Source: Obelidium mucronatum
Lineage: Eukaryota > Chytridiomycota > Chytridiomycetes > Chytridiales > Chytriomycetaceae
NCBI GenBank assembly: GCA_025765595.1
Contig: JAIVFH010000346.1
Span: 1-25,513, forward strand
Length of the DNA stretch: 25,513 nt
Direction of reading: 5' to 3'
The notes under the pieces were generated by a model, which was not told the origin of the DNA, made no database searches, and worked only from the letters and a program-made list of their open reading frames with translations. Positions 11,797-21,374 of the stretch are shown here, piece by piece. Numbering within the stretch: the first letter of the stretch is position 1; each line of letters starts with the position of its first letter. The position numbers were made by a program, and so were the translations under genes.

Positions 11797-14603
11797 ATGA
11801 TTGAAAGCAGTCTTCAGACCGTCTTGCTGCAGAACCTGCTGGATCTCAAGGCGGATTTCAACCTCAAGGCCGATACTCTCATCAGCATTCTCAACCAGTC
11901 GCGTCCACACGCGGTGTTAGCGCGATCGTCGCCCCTATCAAATTCCAACAGCTCATCGCGATCGCACTTGGAACACGGAATACGCTGGGAAGCCGATGAC
12001 TACCTGGCTCGAAACGACTCTTTTTTATCGTCTGCTCCTCAGTTGTTTAAGTTAAAAGTTAGCCCGCCAGAATCGAAGATTTCATCGGATTTCCTAATGC
12101 TCAATCCCTTACATCACGCAAGCTCGGAATTTCTCGCCTTCCGCGCAAAGAAGGCACAAGATGAAAAGCGAAAACTTCTTGAACTTCCCGCTCCACTTGA
12201 AACAATTGAATCCTGTGGCAACTCTGCAGTGGGGATGAATGTTGACACGACAAATATTCTGGAGGGACCCCTCGAGTCGATTGAATCCATCCCATCGACT
12301 CCAAAACGCGTATTTAAGCCTAATAATATAAAATCTCCGCTTGGTGCTTCCGAAGCTGGACTGGAAGCGAGGGAATCATCATTGGCGAAATCCATGTCAT
12401 CCAGCCTTGTTTCCCAAAAGAGCTCTCTACTGAAACGCGAAGGCTCAAAGAAACATCAAAATAAGCGGGCATTTTCTATGGTGTCTGGAGAGAACGATTT
12501 GTCACCGTTCCAACAATCAGGTCTCATGTTCAAAGAAACCGCAAGAGAAAAAGCACCTCCATCGTTGAAAACTCCACAAATCGATGCCAATGAGACACTG
12601 CATTTTCCCGTTCAACCCAAACTCGACCATAGAACCATTGAAACTATACAAAGGTCCAACTCGAACCAGCTGAACAGCCTCGATATTCTATGATATATTT
12701 ACCTACACATGTTTAATTCCAGCATTTGATTGCAAGGGAAAGAGAATATCTTTGGACGCCTTTGATCAATCAGACTTTGAGGGAATGAGTTTTCAAGTGA
12801 ATGGAATGCATCCCAAATCCCTCTTGATAACAACGCTTGATATGCTTATGATATTAATGCATTTTGTCATGTTTGGCTCTGGTTCCGCTTTTGATTGGGT
12901 TTGAGGACTTGATTGGCTTTGACGATGTCCTGTACTTCCAAATAATGTAAGGATCTGTAAAAGCCTGCTTATGCGATGAATAACTAGATAAACAATAGAA
13001 TTACTGCTGTTTATGTTCTGGATTCCCTTGTTACTATGGCAACTCCCCAGTCAATGCTTTCGAAAACTGCAATTTACAGCATCCGAGAGTACGAGGTTAT
13101 GAGACCGTTCTTGAATCAATGGATATGGAAATGGTGCAAAACCTGTTTAGGTTCCCGATATTCTGTCGATTGTATGTTCTCTTCCTATTCTTGCAGTTTA
13201 GATTGTTGGCTGATAGTAAAAACAGGTTCCTTTCAACCTTATCCTTCCTATTGATTCCATCTACGCTCGCTTTTTCTGGACTTTCCGTCTTGTGCGGGTT
13301 CTAAGACTTCCATATCTGGTCCATCGGTGTGCTGCCTTTACTCGGTTCAGAACTTGGTTGGAGAATAAGTGGGGAGCTGGCATAACCAAAGTTGTTCCTA
13401 TCGCAGTAGCAATCTTCATATTCATTCATTACAATGCGTGTCTGATCTATTTTTCCGGGCATATTCACGGCTTTTCTGGTTGGGACATGATTTGGACGAA
13501 ACGAGTTGGTGCCACTTTTTGGGAATGCTATATCTGGTCTTTTGTATTGGTAAATAGTACATGAAGACATGGGTTATTTCATATACTAAGTTTATTACAG
13601 GGAGTTGGTAACATGTTCCCAATGTCATTCAAGTAAACATTGCTCGATTAGTTAACTTGTTATACACTTGACTCAAGAATGAATTTTTTTAGACCTCAAA
13701 CTTTGGTAGAGCAATTTATAGCAATCATATTCATTTTTGCTGGCGCAGGATTGTATGCCGTTCTTGTGGGTTACATTTCATCAGCGGCAATGTCTATCGA
13801 CAATTCAGGTCGAATCTATAATCAAAAAATGGAAGAATTGGTAGACTATATTCGATGGAAGAAGCTAAGTCAGTGAAACAAAGCAAAAGTTGATAAGCTA
13901 TTACGAAACAAAGTATCGGGGAAAGTACTTTGAAGAGGAGGGATTGCTTAAGTGACATGAACGAATCTCTTCGAACAGTTTAGTAGGTTATCCTGTTCTT
14001 CCACTTGTTTTTTGTGTGTGAATGCTTATACCAAACTACTTTTATAATTCACAAGGAAATATCCTTGCAAAATACTCGCGATTTAATCACCAAGGTGCCG
14101 TTTTTACGGCCGTGATGCAAGTGATAACAGAAACGAAATCTTCTACAGCCGCATCGCGGCAGTTCCTTCATGTGCGCTACTATATCCCAGGTGACAGTAT
14201 AACCAAGCAAGGGGAACTTGGGAAATGATATGTTCTTCATCTTGTCTGGAAAAGTTGATGTTACTTGTAAACGGCACCAGAAAAGTGTCTCTTTATGACG
14301 GCGCTTACTTTGGAGGTTATTTTTTATGCTCAGCTTTTTTTTTTTTCAACGAGATTTTTTTTCAACATCAGATTCCTCTTTTTTTTTTTTTTGGTAGAGG
14401 TTGCGCTGATAACAAAGGCTCTGCGTACGGCTACTTGCTTAGCGGCGATGCCCTCTGTTGTGTACAGGCTGACGGAACAAGATTTTCACTCTGTAATCAG
14501 TGAATTTCCGGATATCAAATTGAGGATAAGTGAACTTGCTTATGAACGTGAAAAACTCTTACTTTTGGGGGAAGAAACGCGTCTGAAAAATGAAAGAAAG
14601 TAA
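11797..14603 (+). pseudogene. HCN/CNG-type cyclic-nucleotide-gated channel, copy 1, frame broken about nine times
   Basis: Same architecture as copy 2 (14976-17952): a polar N-terminal region (from MIESSLQTVLLQNLLDLKAD), S1-S6 and a cyclic-nucleotide-binding domain. Exon-like blocks are 11797-12946, 12999-13171, 13226-13549, 13601-13632, 13693-13977, 14056-14315 and 14398-14603. The conserved frame is interrupted by single extra bases at about 12688, 12881, 13150, 13871, 13950, 14110, 14163, 14224 and 14263. Ignoring them gives a closing 806-codon frame, and five exons then equal copy 2 in length. The pore is VLGVGNMFPMSFK and the S5 signature FIHYNAC is intact. A 65-nt intron present in copy 2 within S1 is absent here, and the last-but-one donor (GTTTAG at 13978) is weak. 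The simplest reading is a decaying paralog; recoding or assembly errors are the alternatives. The first 297 codons are uninterrupted. Confidence 0.8.
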
Positions 14604-14691
14604 AAAAATAAAATAAAAAAAAATAACAATTATATTTACCAAGCCATGTAAGATTGATTTTCCACACGCACAAAAAGCACTAGAGATCTGT

Positions 14692-14870
14692 ATGATCGAA
14701 GGTGGGTTGCATATTCGTCTACTTCAGACCCTGCTTGACTTGAAAGCGGGCAGCAGATTATAGCAAGTTTACTGATATCAAGCTGAGGATCAGTGAGCAT
14801 TTGAGCGCAAGAACTTCTTGTCTTGAACGAAGAAACAAGATTTAAGAATCGAGAAATATTGAGAGAATAA
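14692..14870 (+). pseudogene. Relic third channel copy: start fused to end
   Basis: ATG at 14692 begins a stretch reading MIEGGLHIRLLQTLLDLKAG, clearly related to the first residues of channel copies 1 and 2. Within about 70 bp it runs into DIKLRISE followed by LNEETRFKNREILRE and a TAA at 14868, which is the C-terminal end of the same family. Everything in between (S1 to cyclic-nucleotide domain, over 2.5 kb) is missing. In-frame stops and at least one 1-base loss also occur. It looks like a deletion product of a former tandem copy lying between the two longer ones. Confidence 0.8.
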
Positions 14871-14975
14871 CAAGAGGGACAACAGCAAAAATATAATCTA
14901 ATATTTTAATATATTTGAGATATGTTGAACCTCTGAGCCAGTGCATAAAAGAGACAAAGGATTTTCAAAGAATCC

Positions 14976-17952
14976 ATGATTGACACTGGCCTCCAAACAC
15001 TATTACTGCAGAACCTGTTGGACCTGAAGACAGAGTTCAACCAAAAGGCAGATGTCTTAATCTCCTTGCTGGGAACTTCTCGGTCAGAGACGTTTGTGTC
15101 CACACCACATCAAACTACACCAAACGCGTTCACATCGCATTTGGATTCCGGAGTAAGATGGGACGCGGAAGGACTATTCCTATCCGATTGAGGCCAATGT
15201 TTCTGCGATTCCCCAGTTATTCAAAGACAAAATCGATGAGTCGAAAGCAATGGGACAAAGTTTCAAGTCCTCGACACCAATGTTTGAGAGTTCTGAATTT
15301 GAGGCCTTTAGACAAAAGAAAGGAACTTTGCATGATTTAGTTGGTTTAAACGAGTCTTTTTTGGACTCTGACTCCGTCGCCTCATACACTCCTTCAAACC
15401 ATGGGTTCTCGAGTTTCAGAGCAAAAAGCAATTCACAACGCCGAAAAATGGAAGCTGTGAATTTTGATGATATCGAGTCTGGATCCCCGCTTTCCAAAAA
15501 AGAAAAGTCATCGTTTGCACTATCAATGTTTCAATCCATGCCGAGGAAAAACAAATCGCCACACCTCGCGAAATCAGTATATTTTGAGGAAAAAGATTCA
15601 ATGCTCAAATCTCCATCTTCTGAATTCCAGCGAGGAGTACTGCGGCAAAAGTCGATGAGGCATCAACCAAAAGCAGGAAATTTTGCCAACCTTAAACGAG
15701 GGAATACTTCCCCAGCGCTAGATTCGTCCAAAATAATCAAGAGTTTCCAAGAAAAGAGTTCACCGTTTTCGGACGACAACTCGGAAAGTCAAGTCAAGCC
15801 AATCCCCGTGAATGAGGAATCACCGCCATCATCAGAACCACAACAGCATGAGTTAGTTATTCCTACTGCATCGATAGATTCTTCAGGATTCGCTGGAGTT
15901 ATTTATGATCTATTCGCCTATTTGGCTTTGATTCCGGCATTCGACAGTAAAGGGCTTCGAGTTTCAGTGGATCAATTTAATCAATCAGACTTTGAAGGAA
16001 TGTGTTTTTACGTTCAATGGAATTCCATCCGAAATCTCATCTCACCTACGATACTTGACCTGATTTTGATAGGTGAGGCTAAATTTTAAGTTGACATGAA
16101 CCGAATAATTCAACACCCTCCTTTGATGAAAAAATAGGACTTTATTTTTCTTGCCTTCTGATAGGTGCCTTTGCTAATTGGATTTGTTCATATCATTAGC
16201 GCAGAGATAACCGCTGGATTCAGTATAACGTAATTATTCATGGAGATAATTGCTTTCGCTTTCGTTGAATAACACCAACTTTTTTTAAAAAAACAATTAG
16301 TATTTCAATCATTTACGTGCTTGATTCATTGATAACACTGAGCACTCCGCAGTCAGCCCTCGTGAATACAAACATTTATAGTATCAGAGAATACGAGCTG
16401 ATGAGGCCGTTCTTGGCACAGTGGCTCTGGCAGTGGATGAAAATCCAACTGCTGCCCGATGTTTTATCAACAGTGAGTTGGATTTAATTTGGTTTATCAT
16501 GCTTTTTGTTTATTATTTAAACAATTCGCGCAAACGCCATCTAGATTACCTTTTGACTTGATCTTTTCCATCGAGCCCCATTACACCAGATTCTTTTTAT
16601 TGCTTCGTCTTATCCGAGTATTCCGTCTTCCGTACCTGGTTCATCGATGTGCCTTCTTTACGCGAATACGGAAATGGATGGAAGCGAAATGGGGTGCTGG
16701 GATAACCAAAATCGTACCAATCACAGTAGGAATTGTTGTGTTTATTCACTATAACGCATGCATGATCTATTACGCGGCCGAGTCGCATGGGTTTTTCGGA
16801 TGGGATTTGATTTGGCTTAGGAGAGCGAATGCTTCGTTCTGGGAGAGTTATATTTGGGCGTTTGTATTGGTAAAAAAATCTTTTTTGTTGCAGTGATGAA
16901 CTTGTTTTGCTTTTACTTAAACAAAAATTGGGGGTTTTCAGGGAGTCGGGAATATGTTTCCAATGGCATTCAAGTAATGTCTCCCACTTGTCCTTTATTG
17001 ATTCTATATGAAAGGAGAAAACAAACCTTTAAATTACTTTAACATCCGTAAATAGACCGCAGACGATAATCGAGCAATTCATGGCAATTCTATTCATTTT
17101 CATTGGTGCCGGATTATACGCGATCCTCGTTGGTTACATTTCGTCAGCAGCAATGTCGATCGACAGCTCCGGCCGTGCATACAACCAGAAAATGGAGGAA
17201 CTCGTGGATTACATCAAATGGCGAAAATTCAGTGAAGAAACGCGGCAAAAATTAGTCCAATATTATGAAACTAAATACCGGGGAAAGTACTTTGAAGAAG
17301 ATGGATTGCTTAGCGATATGAATGAATCCCTTCGGATGGTGACTTGCCTTTTTTTTTCTAATTCGCGCATTTGGCTTCTAAAAAAAAATTGGTTCTGCGA
17401 ATATGCAGGAAGTATCCCTTCAAAACACGCGAGATCTCATTGTCAAGGTCCCATTCCTTCGCCGAGAAGGAAACGACTATAGAAACGAAATCTTTTACAG
17501 TCGCGTGGCATCCGCGTTACACGTGCGATACTTTATACCTGGCGATTGCGTAATCAAGCAAGGGGAATTAGGAAGCGACATGTTTTTCATCCTCTCTGGG
17601 AAATGCGATGTCCTTGTGGATGGAGATGTGAAAGTCTCGTTGTATGATGGCGCGTATTTTGGAGGTTTGAGGATTTTTTATTTTCTCAAGCCTTTTTGAT
17701 GTTATGCAAATTGACGGGAATCCATCAAATACCATAGAAGTCGCAATGATAACAAAGACCCTACGAACCGCAACAGTGAAAGCAACAATGCCATCTGTAC
17801 TCTACAGGCTCACTGAACATGATTTCCATCAAGTCATTGCAGAATTTCCAGACATTCAGTTGAGAATCGCAGAACTAGCTTCTGAGCGGGAAAAACTATT
17901 GGCATTGAATGAAGAGACGCGGTTGAAGAAGAGGGAAGCAATTCGAGAGTAG
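14976..17952 (+). CDS. HCN/CNG-type cyclic-nucleotide-gated channel, copy 2 (frame needs six +1 steps)
   Basis: Exons 14976-16072, 16138-16229, 16301-16472, 16545-16869, 16942-16973, 17056-17338, 17409-17664 and 17738-17952 give 821 codons once single extra bases at 15189, ~16013, ~16024, 16038, 16164 and 16545 are ignored. From 16546 on the frame is clean. The N-terminus (about 345 aa) is Ser/Lys-rich and disordered-looking. VNGIHPKS precedes S1, as IHP does in HCN channels. S1 ends in VPLLIGF (~374). S4 is RLIRVFRLPYLVHR, short in arginines. S5 has FIHYNACMIYY, the CNG-type signature. The filter is GVGN (561-564) on a 32-nt microexon, and S6 is followed by a C-linker (YYETKYRGKYFEEDGLL). 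The cyclic-nucleotide domain has PGD (709), YFGE (748-751) and the phosphate-binding RTAT (760). It is expected to conduct cations across the plasma membrane in response to cAMP or cGMP; related channels act in zoospore phototaxis of Blastocladiella. Whether this copy makes protein is open. Confidence 0.8.
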
Positions 17953-18085
17953 ACTTTTTTTTTTTCTTGTTTTTCTCACCGTTTTTGCTTTTGATAATAA
18001 TGTCAATTATATACATACATCAATTTTTTATTTGGGGATGTCTAAGTTACAATTCTGGTTTTTTTAATTGTTTGTACGGATACAA

Positions 18086-21037
18086 CTACCGAACCCGCCA
18101 AGTACTTGTTCGAACATTATTCCGTAGCATTAATGATTGCGTATTCCAATCATTCCATCTGTAAGTAAGAAAGATGTCAAAGAAGCAATCGAGCCAAGAA
18201 AGCAACCAAACAAAGGGGGGAGGAACTCACGTCTTCAATGTAACACTCGAAGGATCAAACTCCTTCTTCCCACTCCCACCACTCCCACCGCCATGATGCC
18301 CCTCCTTATCCCCACCTTTAACAACCTCTCCATGCACCATCCTCGTCTGCCCCCAACTAAAATCATCAAAATGCCAAAACGCATAAACAGGCAACGCGAA
18401 ATTCCAAATCGGCAGACTCAATATATAAACGCCCAACCACCCTATATACTCCACCTGCCGCGTCGTGATTACAATCATGAACCCGGGCAGTCCGAGGATA
18501 AACACGAGGAGTAACATGGGGATCAGTTGGACTTGGCCGGTGGCGGCTGTTTGGAGGAGGAGAAAGATTGTGAAACTGATGGCGGCGGGGAGGACTACTG
18601 TTCCAACGAGTTCAATCTAAAGAAAAAATGATATTAAGAAGAATAAGAAGAAGAAGAAGGAAGTTTTATAATTGAGATATCGATCCGAGTGTAAGGCGCG
18701 GGGGTCGCTGATTATCGAAAATTAAATTGGGGTTGGCACTTACAAAAACAACAAACTGCATGCTGAAACAAAAAGCCCCACATAAATCCCGTACAAGCAA
18801 CAACTCCATCAAATTATGAATCGTGGAGTTAATCCACCTCCGCCTCTGACTCAACAGAACCTTGAATTCATCCGGAACAACAGTGTGACACACTGCTTGT
18901 GGCACAAACATCATTTTCCGGCGCGGGAAGTTCCGGAGCATCAGTGTGGACAAGAATCGGTCTTCTCCCAAGAGGAGGAGGTTCTTTTTGTGTAACGTTT
19001 CGACAATGTTTTCAGAGTATTCTTCGACAATGTCGGGGTTGATGAGGAGGGGGACGTAGCGGCTGTCGTGTGCTTCCTTGAATGCTTTTATTCGGTACAT
19101 GCTGAAGCATCCTGGGTTTTTTTTTGTTGTTTTTAAAACTCGGTTAAAAGCAGTTTCAAAAAAATTATGACAGCGTACCAGGCAAACATGTCACTCCCCC
19201 AAAAATACTCTCAAACGCTTTCCCCAAATGATGACTCGCATAATACTCAAATACTTGAATCGCAGTAACCCAATTCGTAGTCTTATTCCGTACACGCGTT
19301 TCCCCACACAAACCCATGATATTCCTATCGTTTAACATGGCGTTGATCATGTGCTTCATGGCGTGCCGGTCTACATCCGTGTCGGCATCCACCATGAGAA
19401 CGTATGCGAATTGGGAAGGGTTGATTGATAGGTGGTGGTGGATTCGGTGTCTGATTTCGTAGTCGAGGCGTGTCATGCGGTCGTCAAAGAGGCATCGAGA
19501 TAAAAAGTTCATGAGAATCAGTTGGGAGTCTCGTTTTCCCTTTTTTTGGTGTGTTTTTCAGTTGGGGAAAAAAAGCTGGGTATGGTATTACCCGATTTCC
19601 AGGTTTCTGTGATGTATTCTCGTCCTGTGTTCCACACTTGACAATCACAATAATAGCTACACGATGTCCCGCCTTCACATAATGTCCAGAATAAACGTAT
19701 CCCATATTATGCTGCCGGATACCATCTGCAATCGCTAAATAAGATGCAGGTTTCGGATACGGCAACGACTGATCCAACTCTACAAGCCCCAAAATAATAT
19801 CTGGCGTGCTTTTCGGATTCCCACTTCCAGTCACAAGTCCATCGGCAACAACAAACAAGAGTTTCTTTTCATCCGGGTACTCTGAAACAGTTAATGAATC
19901 TAACGTTGCCTTGATACTTTCTTCGCCCTCGCTGTAACAAGTAACTAGCATCACTGTATACGGATTGGGATCGTAATCAGGCTCCACGTTTACAACATGA
20001 CTTCGCGACATGTTGTTTGGCTTCACAAGCGTCCCACTCACGAACCAATAAAACCAGATCGCCATAAAGAATTTGGTAAACACGAGAGCTAAGATTACAA
20101 TCAACGATACAGTTTGAATAACGTTGGATGCAAGGCAGCCTGTGGATGCGGTTTCCAAGTATCCAATGAGTTGTCGTTCTTGGAGGCAGAGGGCTGCGTT
20201 GAGTGTGTCTTGGGTTGTATAGGCGTAATGGGTCATGTCGTTTCCGTTTAGTTTTTCAAGCATTGCTGTTATTGGTTTTGGTAGTGATTGCGGTGGGGTT
20301 GATGAAGTGTTTACAACGAGGTTGTTGAATACGGCGATTTGGGATTTGTTTGATGAGACTAAAGCACGAATGTCGGACCAGTAGAGAATCACGCGTCGTC
20401 TCGGGATACCGTCTAGTAAACTCATTGATGGGCATGTCTGCAGTGCCTTTCTATTCCGGGTCGCGGCACGAGTTGCTGATGCACAGTCCCAAGTCAATGA
20501 GGAATACTTTTTGCAATACGATGATGATGTGAATATCCGAGATAGATCTTGTCCGCTATAATTTGTTCCATTCAAGTCTAATCCAGTGTGATTGACTAGT
20601 ATTTGGGAAACGTTTTTGAAGTTGAAGGCATATCCGCGAATAATGACATTTCCAGACAGTTCACGGGATATTTCCAGATCTCCATCTTCAGTTGAATTAT
20701 AATATCGAATGCTTTCTTCGGTGGGAGGTGGGCATAGCGTCCTTTCCAAGCCAAACGTCAAGAATCCAACGAATCCACACATTAGCAGAATAATAAAACA
20801 TAGAGCAACCTAATAAAGGTGTTAAAAATCATGAATTGGTAGTTCATGCACGTTTCAATAATCAACCTTCTCCCTCCACGCTTGTTGAGCAATTGCGTGT
20901 TTTTTCCCCATCAGTTTCAGTATCGGCGAGCAGAAGCAGCACGTTACCAAGCGCGAAAAGAGCACCCATGGATTAGGGTATTCGCGCTTTACTTCTGCGG
21001 GCACTGCCGGCTCACTGCTCAGATGCGACATTGACAT
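18086..21037 (-). CDS. Chitin synthase, Chs3/class IV type
   Basis: Six exons, 21037-20867, 20809-19592, 19539-19179, 19111-18744, 18616-18231 and 18158-18086, total 2577 nt and 858 aa with all phases closing. An N-terminal segment ends in AQQAWREK, and then a membrane segment begins ([19 protein letters not shown]). A lumenal or extracellular loop with several N-x-S/T sites follows, then a second membrane region ([20 protein letters not shown]) and the GT2 catalytic domain. That domain has DADTDVD near 514, [14 protein letters not shown] near 582-594, [11 protein letters not shown] near 633 and QRRRW near 672. Further helices end in [22 protein letters not shown]. It polymerises UDP-GlcNAc into chitin at the plasma membrane. 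It is shorter than yeast Chs3 because the N-terminal extension is absent. The last intron (18159-18230) was accepted because TLKTWNDW resembles family C-termini; without it the stop is at 18228-18230. No frame problems. Confidence 0.92.
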
Positions 21038-21374
21038 TCTCGTCGCGCCTGTATTCTCTCGTCAGTTGATTTGTCATCGCATCAAATCACATTCAGCGCA
21101 CCGAGTCTCGCCGCCGGCGGGTCTGCATCGACGCTGCGCATCATTGGACGCGTCCGTTTGACTGTCGGCATTCTGTCGAGGCGGCTGAGGGTGCTTCGGG
21201 CGACTGTGGCGCGGCGGTCGAGCGAGGCGAGAGGCGCGTCGATCGCAACGGAGAGATGGAGGGAGGGCGGCGGCATTGTCTGGTGTTGGACAGTTTGAGA
21301 CAGTTTGAAGAGATTGGTCAGCGGGTCTTTCGTGTCGTTCGAGTCCCGCCGGCCTTTCTTCTGCTAAGAAAGAA
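21038..21374. promoter_or_regulatory. GC-rich divergent promoter region, chitin synthase / SLD5
   Basis: 337 bp between the two start codons. It is GC- and CpG-rich, especially 21100-21260, unlike the AT-rich flanks on the chitin synthase side. Long open frames on both strands here are explained by GC richness. No TATA box is seen. It contains the repeated string GACAGTTTGA at 21289 and 21299. Confidence 0.45.

Noticed and set aside
13942..13955. Ty1-like slippery heptamer at CTT-A-AGT
   Set aside because: Resembles the yeast CUU-AGG-C site at one position only; none of the other shifts share it.
11797..17952. Stop-codon-triggered +1 frameshifting (Euplotes-like) as explanation of the channel frame changes
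   Set aside because: Only some sites (for example GAT-T-GAG at 15189) put a stop codon at the shift; most shift at sense codons such as GGT, CAG, AAG or CCG, so no common trigger is seen.
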